Source: Scleroderma bovista (Eukaryota; Basidiomycota; Agaricomycetes; Boletales; Sclerodermataceae). From it: 57,000 nt of DNA. Positions 20,471 through 30,998 of the stretch are shown piece by piece. Positions within the stretch are counted from its first letter, which is position 1; each line of letters begins with the position of its first letter. Location: the NCBI GenBank assembly GCA_037178675.1, contig JAYMGJ010000327.1, positions 1 through 57,000 of the forward strand. Reading direction: 5' to 3'. The translations under genes and the position numbers were made by a program. The notes under the pieces were generated by a model. The model saw nothing but the letters and a program-made list of their open reading frames with translations, did not search any database and was not told the origin of the DNA.

Positions 20471-22181
20471 CATCCAATCCTTCTTGGGATTCGCCAACTT
20501 CTACTGGCGTTTCATTTTCAATTACTCCGACATTGTGGTTCCTCTTACCCGACTCACCCGGAAAGATGCTCCTTGGATCTTCTCCGAGGACTGTCGACGC
20601 ACTTTCAATGCTCTCAAGCACGCCTTCACTACCGCGCCCATACTCACTCATTTCATTCCGGACACCCCTATCATCGTGGAAACGGACGCCTCTGACTATG
20701 CTGTCGCTGGCATCCTGTCTATTACCTGCGCAGACGGAGAGATCCGTCCGGTCGCTTTCTACTCCCGGACCTTGACTGCTCCAGAGCTGAACTATGATAC
20801 CCACGATAAGGAACTCCTTGCCATCTTTGAGGCATTCCGGAACTGGCGCCATTACCTTGAAGGTTCCGCCTCTCCTATTGACGTCGTCACTGACCACAAA
20901 AATCTAGAGTATTTCTCTACCTCGAAAGTCCTCTCCCGCCGGCAAGCCCAGTGGTCCGAGTTCCTCTCTCAGTTTAACCTTGTCATTCGTTTCCATCCCG
21001 GGAAACTCGGTGCCAAGCCGGACGCTCTCACTAGACGATGGGACGTCTACCCCAAAGAGGGGGATAGTGGCTACGCCCGTGTTAACCCACAAAATCTCAG
21101 GCCGGTGTTCACTCAAGACCAACTGACTAACTCCCTTCGCGCAACCATTTTAGAGTTCCCAGTCCTTCGTCGAGCAGTCGCCATCATGGACGTGGAAACA
21201 CTCCACAACGACATCTTATCTGCTCTCCCCTCAGATCCCATTGCCCAGATCCACCTCTCAGACTCACCGGACTCTCGTTGGTCCACTGATGAGGCAGGTT
21301 TCCTCTGCCTAGATGGTCGCATCTATGTACCAGACCTGGACGGTCTCCGCCTCCGGGTACTCCGGTATCACCATGATCACCCACTCTCTGGCCACTTTGG
21401 GCAAAACCGGACTTTGGAACTAATCCGGCGTAAGTATACCTGGCCTGGTCTTAGGACCTTCGTCAAAGACTACGTCCAGTCATGCACCTCCTGCGCTCGA
21501 GCTAAGACACCGCGCCATCGACCCTATGGGTTACTAAAACAGCTTCCTGTCCCGGAAAGACCTTGGAACTCCATATCCATGGACTTTATTGAGCAACTCC
21601 CTGGCTCAACTGGATTCACAGCTATCCTGGTCGTAGTAGACAGGCTCTCTAAACAAGCCATCTTCATCCCTACCCACGACACCATCACTAGCCTGGAGCT
21701 CGCGAAGCTCTTCCTTCTTCATGTATTCTCCAAGCACGGTGTTCCCGCCCACGTCACTTCAGATCGCGGTACAGAGTTTGTCTCGCACTTCTTCCGGTCA
21801 CTCGGAAAAGCCCTCGACATGCGCCTCTACTTCACCTCTGGTTACCACCCGGAGGGCGATGGCCAGACAGAGCGGTCCAACCAGACACTCGAACAATATC
21901 TCTGTGTCTACTGCAATTATCAGCAGGACAACTGGGCAGACCTACTCCCACTGGCGGAGTTCGCTTACAACAACGCACCTAGTGCTACCACCGGAGTCTC
22001 ACCATTCTTCGCCAATAAAGGTTATCATCCCACATCTCCGTCTACCCAGAACGCGATATGACCTCTGCACGGGCTCGTGATTACGCGGTCGACCTCGAGT
22101 TGCTGCATCAATATCTTCGAGAAGAAATGGCCAACACGCAACTTCACTACCAAGGTCTGGCTGATGCCAAACGTACTCCGG
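20471..22181 (+). pseudogene. pol: Pol of element B, part 2 (RNase H and integrase core)
   Basis: Resumes after the hAT element at SFLGFANFYWRFIFNYSD. It contains RNase H (TDASDYAVAGIL), the integrase HHCC finger (CTSCARAK) and the DDE core (TSDRGTEF, GDGQTERSNQTLEQ). After NKGYHP the frame is lost: comparison with element A points to a single missing base near 22034, after which PERDMTSARARDYAVD is read in another frame. It is then cut by the solo LTR at 22182. Confidence 0.88.
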
Positions 22182-22805
22182 TGTCAAGACCGGTTCTTCA
22201 CCGATCTGATCTCTACGAGGGGTCAGGGGGTCAGGGGTTGGTCTAGCGGTAAGACCGAGATGCTACGTAGCGTAGTCGCGCTTCCCGAGTAATAGGAAGG
22301 CCGACCGAGGGTCTGACGGAGAGTCCGAGGGTAAACGGTCTACGACCGAGTGCTTGCACGAGACAGAGACGGAGAGTGCGAAGGGAGAACAGATGAGAAG
22401 TATCTTATTCGATATTCGAACTGAAACTACAACAGACCGAGTATCTAGGTATTTATACTGAGTGGAACGGATGAGGCGATGTACGGGAAGTCGGGATTAC
22501 CGACGAATGACGAGCGCAGTCGCGCTGCGCGCTGAGTAAGTACGGTAAGTGCGATAACCGGTTTACTGATAGACATTGTGTTAGTAATGCAACGGGACAG
22601 GAATGTATAGTAACCGGAAACGAGAAAGGAAACATATTAGGTAATAGTACAGAGAGACAGAACGGACAACGCGCTCACCGATCGGTGGCGACACAGGACA
22701 GATAGAAAGAAACGGAAAAGGGAGTACATACAATAGACGGACGGCGAACGTGTGGATGCGATCGGACAATAGGGTACAGGGTGATCGGATGTCACGGTCG
22801 TGACA
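22182..22805 (-). mobile_element. Solo LTR of family A inside pol of element B
   Basis: 624 bp, inverted relative to element A, very similar to its LTRs, flanked by the 5-bp duplication TCCGG (22177-22181 and 22806-22810). There is no internal region, so it arose by LTR-LTR recombination after a full insertion. The local variant at 22560-22600 differs most from the element A LTRs. Excising it rejoins pol as KRTP-ALDFKVGDQV. Confidence 0.95.
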
Positions 22806-23289
22806 TCCGGCACTGGACTTCAAAGTAGGCGACCAAGTATACGTCAAAGCCAAATACTTCCGGTCTACTCGACCATCTAAAAAGCTATCAGAGAAGAACC
22901 TGGGGCCCTACTCTATCATCGCGCAAGTAGGCTCCCTCTCTTTTACGCTCCGTCTTCCAGATTCCATGCGCACCGTTCATCCTGTCTTCCATGTCTCCCA
23001 ACTCAAACCGGCCATACCCAACACTATACCGGACCGGATACAGCCTCCTCCGCCACCGGTCGAAGTTGATGGTGAACCGGAGTTCGAGATCTCTGAGATC
23101 CTCGACTCCAAGGTTGACCGTCAACGAAAATCGTGCAAGCTTTTGTACTTGGTACATTGGTCCAGTTACGAAGGAACTGACGAAGAAACGTCATGGCTTC
23201 TCGCCACTGAACTTGGCAACGCTACGGAACTCTTAGAAGATTACCATGTCCGGTATCCGGACAAACCCGGACCACTTGCGTCCATGTAG
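22806..23289 (+). pseudogene. pol: Pol of element B, part 3 (integrase C-terminus and chromodomain)
   Basis: Reads ALDFKVGDQVYVKAKYFRST through the GPY-type module (KKLSEKNLGPYSIIAQVG) to a chromodomain (EFEISEILDSKVDRQRKSCK, LLYLVHWSSYEGTDEETSW). It stops at 23289 after PLASM. The frame is intact within this piece. Confidence 0.88.
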
Positions 23290-23453
23290 TATTACTCTCG
23301 CCTCCATTCTCTTATCTGTTTCTCTTGTCTGTTTTCCCCTGTCTGTTTCACTCTGTCTCATGTAATATCACTCACTAAAACTCAAGGCACTTTTCTTTAT
23401 AAACAAAAGTAAAACTAATTTACATTCTATTTACAAAATCTGGACCGGACCAA

Positions 23454-24148
23454 CTACTCCGGCGCACCGCTGCCAGGATCCTCCTGCTCCTCTTGGAGCC
23501 CCTGGACCTCCTTTTCAACCTCCTCTGGGTCGACCTCCGCCTCGCTGTCCTCCGACTCCTCATCTTCGTCCCAGGGCGCCGTAAAAAATCGGCACTCCTC
23601 GAGGAAGGTCTCGAGGCCGGCCATCAGCTGCTCGTTACCTCTGGCCACCGAGCGGGTGGCATCCGCGACCCGGCGCATCTGATCGGTCATCTCCTCGATG
23701 GCCCCGGTCAACCTGTCCAGCCGCTCCAGGAACGGTCCAGGGTCAAACCTGGACCGCTGCCCAGACAGCCCCGGCACCTTGACGATGTCGTCATCAATAA
23801 CGACCTTGGCGACCGTCTTCTTCTTCTTCCTCTTCTCCCCTCCTTGTGGCGACGTCTCGACTTCCTTCGCCTTGCCCTTCCCTTTGTCCTCTACCGGACC
23901 CGGACCTCCTACCTCCGGCCACTCGCACCACTCCTTGAGCCCGGCGCACTTCATGCACGCGCGCTGCTTGGGCCTTTCCGGGTCTCGTTCACACTTGGCC
24001 TTGTGCTTTGCACAGCAGACACACCTGCCAGGAAGTTAAATAAAAAAGCAAAAAATATATAGGTTACTTACCGGACGTCGCTCCGTTCTCCACTCGGACC
24101 CGCCTCCGGTTCCTCCCTTGCTCGCTTCTTCGACACCTCCTGCGCCAT
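23454..24148 (-). CDS. Antisense accessory gene of element B, Zn2Cys6-like
   Basis: Exon 1 (24148-24072) starts MAQEVSKKRAREEPEAGPSG and ends at a strong donor (GTAAGTAACC). Exon 2 (24024-23454) opens RCVCCAKHKAKCERDPERPK and CMKCAGLKEWCEW, giving C-x2-C-x6-C-x11-C-x2-C-x6-C, the exact spacing style of a Zn2Cys6 cluster. A basic patch (GGEKRKKKKTVAK), a helical region and an acidic C-terminus follow. About 216 residues. It occupies the same place as the antisense gene of element A (8539-9610) but lacks that gene's long coiled-coil first exon. The frame is open. Its promoter region is cut by the palindrome boundary at 24164, so expression is doubtful. Confidence 0.68.
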
Positions 24149-24213
24149 CGCTCTCTGCCCAGGTAGTTCAGTCACAAACCCTCGCAAAAGTGGGTCATCG
24201 GACATGTACATTT

Positions 24214-25013
24214 GCCTGTAAAGGTGGAACTAGCCGACGCCGGCCGATGCTCGCAGAACTGGGCCAGGCCGATGTTTTCTATTATTGCAAATCTAGTACA
24301 GGCCTGAGGGACATTAATCACTGCAAAACTGGGATGGGCTGATGTTTGATAAAAATTGCAGAACTGGGACTGGTGGGAGCATTGTAAAACTAGGTCAGGC
24401 CTGTTGAACAAAAAAATTGACAAGTGTTGCAAAGCTGGGACTGGCCGATGTTGTAGATACATTGCAAAACTGGGTCAGGCCTGTTGAGAAAAAAGTTGTC
24501 AATTACTGCAAAACTGGGTCAGGCTGACATGGCAGAATGGGGTCAGGCCTTTTGAGGAAAAAATTGTCAAGCATTGCAAAACTGGGTCAGGCTGACATTG
24601 TATATACATTGCAGAACTGGATCAGGCCTGTTGAGAAAAAAAGTTGTCAAGCATTGCAAAACTGGGTCAGGCTGACATTGCAGAACTGGGTCAGGCCTGT
24701 TGAGGAAAAAGTTGTCAAGCATTGCAAAACTGGGCCAGGCTGACATTGCAGAACTGGGTCAGGCCTGTTGAGGAAAAAGTTGTCAAGCATTGCAAAACTG
24801 GGCCAGGCTGACATTGCAGAACTGGGTCAGGCCTGTTGAGGAAATAGTTGTCAAGCATTGCAAAACTGGGTCAGGCTGACATTGCAGAACTGGGTCAGGC
24901 CTGTTGAGAAACAAAGTTGTCAAGTACTGCAAAACTGGGTCAGGCCTGTTGAGCAAAAAAGTTGTCAACCATTGCAAAACTGGGTCAGACCCAAAATTGA
25001 TACACATTGCAGA
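24214..25013 (+). repeat. Tandem array of a 68-bp unit (left arm)
   Basis: The unit contains two half-copies of GCAAAACTGGGTCAGGC separated by CTGTTGAGGAAAAAGTTGTC. An exact 68-bp period is seen at 24716/24784/24852; outer copies are degenerate. The mirror copy is at about 29596-30300 on the other strand. Short open frames through it have repetitive products and are not called genes. Confidence 0.88.
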
Positions 25014-26660
25014 ATTAAATTACTGTGCTGACTACCAAAAATGTGGACCATTGATTAGGCAATATTGTGTACTGTTGGTGTGATAGTGTTGACTACCAAA
25101 GATGTGCAGCTTGGATTATCTAATGTTGTGTTCTATTGGTGTGGTAGTGCTGATTACCAAAAATGCGGACTATTGATTAGCCAATGTTGTGTAGTGTTGT
25201 TGTTGTAGTGTACTACCAAAAATGTGTAGTATTGATTACCTAATGTTGGGTACTCTTGGTGTGGTAGTGCTGATTACCAAAAATGCGGACTATTGATTGG
25301 CCAATGTTGTGTAGTGTTGTTGTTGTAGTGTACTACCAAAAATGTGTAGTATTGATTACCTAATGTTGGGTACTCTTGGTGTGGTAGTGCTGATTACCAA
25401 AAATGCGGACTATTGATCAACCAATATTGTGTGGTGTTGTTGTAGTGTACTACCAAAAAAAGTGTAGTACTGATTACCTAATGTTGTGTAGTATTGATGT
25501 GATAGTGTTCATTACCAAAAATGCGGACTGTTGATTAGCCAATATTGTGTAGTGTTGTTGTTGTAGTGTACTACCAAAGATGTGTAGTATTGATTATCTA
25601 ATGTTTTGTACTGTTGGTGTGGTAGTGTTGATTACCAAAAATGTGTAGCTTGGATTACCTAATGTTGTGTGCTGTTGGTGTGGTAGTGCTGATTACCAAA
25701 AATGCGAACCATTAGCCAATGTTGTGCAGTGTTGTTGTTGTGCAGTGTTGTTGTTGTAGTGTTGATTACCAAAAATGTGTAGCTTGGATTACCTAATGTT
25801 GTGTACTGTTGGTGTGGTAGTGCTGATTACCAAAAATGCGAACCATTAGCCAATGTTGTGCAGTGTTGTTGTTGTAGTGTTGATTACCAAAAATGTGTAG
25901 CTTGGATTACCTAATGTTGTGTACTGTTGGTGTGGTAGTGCTGATTACCAAAAATGCGAACCATTAGCCAATATTGTGTAGTGTTGTTGTTGTAGTGTAC
26001 TACCAGAAATGTGTAGTATTAATTACCTAATGTTGTGTACTATTGATGTGGTAGTGTTGATTACCAAAAATGCGAACTATTGATCAACCAATGTTGTGTA
26101 GTGTCATTGTTGTAGTGTTGATTACCAAAAATGTGTAGCTTGGATTACCTAATGTTGTGTACTGTTGGTGTGGTAGTGTTGATTACCAAAAATGCGGACT
26201 ATTGATTAGTCAATATTGTGTAGTGTTGATTACCAAAAATGTGTAGTTTGGATTACCTAATGTTGGGTACTCTTGGTGTGGTAGTGCTGATTACCAAAAA
26301 TGCGGACTATTGATCAACCAATATTGTGTGGTGTTGTTGTAGTGTACTACCAAAAATGTGTAGTACTGATTACCTAATGTTGTGTAGTGTTGATGTGATA
26401 GTGTTCATTACCAAAAATGCGGACTGTTGATTAGCCATTATTGTGTAGTATTGTTGTAGTGCACTACCCAAGATCTGTAGTGTTAATTACCCAATGTTGT
26501 GTAGTGTTGATTACCAAAAGTGCGGACTTCTGATTAGCCATTATTGTTTAGTGTTGATTACCAAAAATGCGGACTATTGATTAGGAAATGTAGTGTAGTG
26601 TTTGTGTATTGGAGTTGATTACCAACATTGTGTAGTTTTCATTAACTAAATTCAGTAGTG
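25014..26660 (+). repeat. Tandem array of a 118-120-bp unit (left arm)
   Basis: An alternation of two related half-units, ATTACCAAAAATGTGTAG and ATTACCAAAAATGCGGAC, joined by CCTAATGTTGTG and CCAATGTTGTGTAGTGTTG stretches. Periods of 118 bp (25764/25882) and 120 bp (25201/25321) are visible. AT-rich and strand-asymmetric (T and G on this strand). No open frame of note. Confidence 0.88.
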
Positions 26661-26984
26661 TCAACACTTGATTACATAAGCTCTCCAAGCGCCACTACTC
26701 CCAAAACATTACCATATTTGGTCAATAGTTGACTTCAAATATTCCCACCTTTGTTCTGGTACTTTTCTTCCCCTTCTGTGCTTCATCCCTGGTCCAAATG
26801 TACTGTAAAAATGATTCTGTATCCCATATTACCCTATAGGATCACCATTGGACCCTCATCTAAATGTGCAAGGGGCTCTGTATCCCCAGAGAGTAGTGCA
26901 GGCTTAAAAACACCAAAAATGTTCGCATTTTTGATACATTCAACATATCAACTTAAAGAATGCATCCCCATACAGGGGATATAT

Positions 26985-27617
26985 AATCATTCAAGGTTTG
27001 AAAAATGCGGAAATGTGCTACATCATATCAGTACTGCAGGTGCAAAGCTGCAGTGTATATGGACAGTAACAACATGTTCTTGGTTCAAATGATTTGTGCC
27101 TCTAAGCATGTCAGGAACAGCTGAGTATAAGCATTATGTGATATTAGTAGGCTGTTGGTAGCATTTCTAGGTCAGTAGATGTTATGTGTTGTGTGATATG
27201 TAATGTTTTTGCATATCTCCGCATTTTGTGGGGTATTTTCCCACGCCTTCTGTATGTTATTGTGCCCTTCCCTCCCCCACATCAAGCGGTATTGACTTGA
27301 GTAAATTGTATCCACTACTGTATGGTATCCCCCAGCTTTTGAGATAGTGATATTGTGCATACCTGACCTGGAGGATCATACAGCACCTATTGTTATGAAA
27401 GTGCTGTTTTCTATGCTGCTCCTCTTGGAGTGGTCAGCTGCTCACTAGATTGTATTGGGACTTTGGTATAGCATAGTAATACCACTGGAGACCATCCAGT
27501 AGCCACCATACCTCCTAGTAATTGCCTGCCATGGTGATATGTTTGCAAAGGAAAAACATAAAACATCGCACCAGGACATGGATCCCATGCTGTGGACTGT
27601 AAATATGTTGTAGGTAC
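26985..27617. other. Spacer of the palindrome
   Basis: 633 bp of single-copy, AT-rich DNA between the arms. No coding sequence, terminal repeat or RNA gene recognised. Confidence 0.7.
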
Positions 27618-27939
27618 ATATATCCCCTGTATGGGGATGCATTCTTTAAGTTGATATGTTGAATGTATCAAAAATGCGAACATTTTTGGTGTTTTTAAGC
27701 CTGCACTACTCTCTGGGGATACAGAGCCCCTTGCACATTTAGATGAGGGTCCAATGGTGATCCTATAGGGTAATATGGGATACAGAATCATTTTTACAGT
27801 ACATTTGGACCAGGGATGAAGCACAGAAGGGGAAGAAAAGTACCAGAACAAAGGTGGGAATATTTGAAGTCAACTATTGACCAAATATGGTAATGTTTTG
27901 GGAGTAGTGGCGCTTGGAGAGCTTATGTAATCAAGTGTT

Positions 27940-29590
27940 GACACTACTGAATTTAGTTAATGAAAACTACACAATGTTGGTAATCAACTCCAATACACAA
28001 ACACTACACTACATTTCCTAATCAATAGTCCGCATTTTTGGTAATCAACACTAAACAATAATGGCTAATCAGAAGTCCGCACTTTTGGTAATCAACACTA
28101 CACAACATTGGGTAATTAACACTACAGATCTTGGGTAGTGCACTACAACAATACTACACAATAATGGCTAATCAACAGTCCGCATTTTTGGTAATGAACA
28201 CTATCACATCAACACTACACAACATTAGGTAATCAGTACTACACATTTTTGGTAGTACACTACAACAACACCACACAATATTGGTTGATCAATAGTCCGC
28301 ATTTTTGGTAATCAGCACTACCACACCAAGAGTACCCAACATTAGGTAATCCAAACTACACATTTTTGGTAATCAACACTACACAATATTGACTAATCAA
28401 TAGTCCGCATTTTTGGTAATCAACACTACCACACCAACAGTACACAACATTAGGTAATCCAAGCTACACATTTTTTGGTAATCAACACTACAACAATGAC
28501 ACTACACAACATTGGTTGATCAATAGTTCGCATTTTTGGTAATCAACACTACCACATCAATAGTACACAACATTAGGTAATTAATACTACACATTTCTGG
28601 TAGTACACTACAACAACAACACTACACAATATTGGCTAATGGTTCGCATTTTTGGTAATCAGCACTACCACACCAACAGTACACAACATTAGGTAATCCA
28701 AGCTACACATTTTTGGTAATCAACACTACAACAAACAACACTGCACAACATTGGCTAATGGTTCGCATTTTTGGTAATCAGCACTACCACACCAACAGTA
28801 CACAACATTAGGTAATCCAAGCTACACATTTTTGGTAATCAACACTACAACAACAACACTGCACAACAACAACACTGCACAACATTGGCTAATGGTTCGC
28901 ATTTTTGGTAATCAGCACTACCACACCAACAGCACACAACATTAGGTAATCCAAGCTACACATTTTTGGTAATCAACACTACCACACCAACAGTACAAAA
29001 CATTAGATAATCAATACTACACATCTTTGGTAGTACACTACAACAACAACACTACACAATATTGGCTAATCAACAGTCCGCATTTTTGGTAATGAACACT
29101 ATCACATCAATACTACACAACATTAGGTAATCAGTACTACACTTTTTTTGGTAGTACACTACAACAACACCACACAATATTGGTTGATCAATAGTCCGCA
29201 TTTTTGGTAATCAGCACTACCACACCAAGAGTACCCAACATTAGGTAATCAATACTACACATTTTTGGTAGTACACTACAACAACAACACTACACAACAT
29301 TGGCCAATCAATAGTCCGCATTTTTGGTAATCAGCACTACCACACCAAGAGTACCCAACATTAGGTAATCAATACTACACATTTTTGGTAGTACACTACA
29401 ACAACAACACTACACAACATTGGCTAATCAATAGTCCGCATTTTTGGTAATCAGCACTACCACACCAATAGAACACAACATTAGATAATCCAAGCTGCAC
29501 ATCTTTGGTAGTCAACACTATCACACCAACAGTACACAATATTGCCTAATCAATGGTCCACATTTTTGGTAGTCAGCACAGTAATTTAAT
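27940..29590 (-). repeat. Tandem array of a 118-120-bp unit (right arm)
   Basis: Mirror image of 25014-26660, with one or two sub-units fewer or shorter than in the left arm. The lost sub-units account for most of the arm length difference. Confidence 0.88.
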
Positions 29591-29595
29591 TCTGC

Positions 29596-30300
29596 AATGT
29601 GTATCAATTTTGGGTCTGACCCAGTTTTGCAATGGTTGACAACTTTTTTGCTCAACAGGCCTGACCCAGTTTTGCAGTACTTGACAACTTTGTTTCTCAA
29701 CAGGCCTGACCCAGTTCTGCAATGTCAGCCTGACCCAGTTTTGCAATGCTTGACAACTTTTTCCTCAACAGGCCTGACCCAGTTCTGCAATGTCAGCCTG
29801 GCCCAGTTTTGCAATGCTTGACAACTTTTTCCTCAACAGGCCTGACCCAGTTCTGCAATGTCAGCCTGACCCAGTTTTGCAATGCTTGACAACTTTTTTT
29901 CTCAACAGGCCTGATCCAGTTCTGCAATGTATATACAATGTCAGCCTGACCCAGTTTTGCAATGCTTGACAATTTTTTCCTCAAAAGGCCTGACCCCATT
30001 CTGCCATGTCAGCCTGACCCAGTTTTGCAGTAATTGACAACTTTTTTCTCAACAGGCCTGACCCAGTTTTGCAATGTATCTACAACATCGGCCAGTCCCA
30101 GCTTTGCAACACTTGTCAATTTTTTTGTTCAACAGGCCTGACCTAGTTTTACAATGCTCCCACCAGTCCCAGTTCTGCAATTTTTATCAAACATCAGCCC
30201 ATCCCAGTTTTGCAGTGATTAATGTCCCTCAGGCCTGTACTAGATTTGCAATAATAGAAAACATCGGCCTGGCCCAGTTCTGCGAGCATCGGCCGGCGTC
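29596..30300 (-). repeat. Tandem array of a 68-bp unit (right arm)
   Basis: Mirror image of 24214-25013 with one unit less. The outermost 70 bp continue into the arm end at 30372. Confidence 0.88.
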
Positions 30301-30324
30301 GGCTAGTCCCACCTTTACAGGCAA

Positions 30325-30998
30325 ATGTACATGTCCGATGACCCACTTTTGCGAGGGCTTTTGACTGAACTATGTGATGCAGGACAGGCCTCGATGCTGT
30401 CGTCGCCACCGCCACCCTCATCGTTGCCCTCAGTGTCAACAGGACTGAACGGCGTCGCCACCCTGAGGACGACACCTCCTCACATGAGGAATGGGGGGGC
30501 TGCATGAGGTGCCATGCCAGAAACTGGTCTGGTCATCCCCAAGGTGCCTGTCCTGCTCAAGGATGGGGTGACGTGCATGCCGAAACGGGAGTCCTGGCGG
30601 GAGATCGTGTGTCACTGGAACGAGGGCACCCCGTGACTCAAGCTCTTCACCCCACTGAAAGAGTGGCCCCATGAACACTACAATGGGGCCAACCGGCAGT
30701 TCCACAAGAAGTACTCCCAGCACAAGAAGATCGTGACGGAGTTTCTCAACGAGTAAGCCACCTCTCTCCCCCCCGTGCTACGTAGCTGACTTGTACTAAT
30801 GTGTCAGACCTACTCACTGCCTGTGCCAGATTCGAAGGGAACGAGGTGAACTTCCTCTGCACATATGGCCGCGCCACTGAGAAGGGGCACACTGCCCTGC
30901 TCCATGCGATCAAGGCAGCCTGCAAATATGGGCATGGAGAGCGCCACTGTGTCACCCTGGACGGGACAGCGGTCCTTGATGCTGATCCTGCACTGTGA
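30325..30998 (+). pseudogene. Broken gene of unknown function at the right end of the palindrome
   Basis: A frame starting MYMSDDPLLRGLLTELCDAG begins inside the palindrome arm and continues beyond it. Downstream in the same frame are LVIPKVPVLLKDGVTCMPKR, ESWREIVCHWNEGTP and LKLFTPLKEWPHEHYNGANR, QFHKKYSQHKKIVTEFLNE. After an apparent intron (GTAAGC at about 30752 to CAG near 30806) RFEGNEVNFLCTYGRATEKG and HTALLHAIKAA follow. Two in-frame TGA codons (30505-30507, and in GTP-stop-LKLF) break it; both fit CGA to TGA. The pattern W-x-IV-x2-W...PLK-W resembles a dispersed agaricomycete family seen near transposons, but I cannot name it. Confidence 0.5.

Larger units (their letters stand above)
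13162..24163 (+). mobile_element. Ty3/gypsy chromovirus element B, nested and 3'-truncated
   Basis: Related to element A at protein level but with different LTRs. It keeps a 5' LTR (13162-13750), primer site, gag, frameshift signal, pol in three pieces, and the antisense gene. Pol is interrupted by a hAT transposon (16770-20470) and a solo LTR of family A (22182-22805). It also has a probable 1-nt deletion near 22034. The expected 3' LTR is absent: about 15 bp beyond the antisense start codon the sequence switches into the palindrome at 24164. It is inserted in the companion gene of the Tnp2 element (preceding bases ATGGG). The partner duplication cannot be found. Confidence 0.9.
24164..30372. 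repeat. 6.2-kb palindrome with 2.8-kb arms
   Basis: The left arm 24164-26984 is the reverse complement of the right arm 27618-30372. The arms are almost identical where compared by eye, with about 66 bp of length difference from repeat-unit indels. The outer ends are TAGTTCAGTCA / TGACTGAACTA. The inner ends are GGGGATATAT / ATATATCCCC around a 633-bp spacer. No direct target repeat flanks the outer ends (CCAGG versus TGTGA). Each arm holds two tandem arrays and about 325 bp of single-copy DNA. The left end replaces the 3' end of element B. The right end runs into the start of a broken gene. Confidence 0.9.

Noticed and set aside
26751..27851. Mirror-image open frames (113 and 146 codons) starting with the same peptide
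   Set aside because: They are the same sequence in the two palindrome arms and differ only where the spacer begins. No domain and no splice pattern; chance frames.
24214..30300. CRISPR-like array or satellite centromere
   Set aside because: Units are contiguous without unique spacers and the organism is a fungus. Arrays are short and mirrored, so ordinary tandem repeats in an inverted duplication.
24164..30372. Palindrome as a DNA transposon with very long terminal repeats
   Set aside because: No target duplication at the ends and no transposase in the spacer. A non-autonomous fold-back element is not fully excluded, but truncation of element B and of a gene start argue for inverted duplication.
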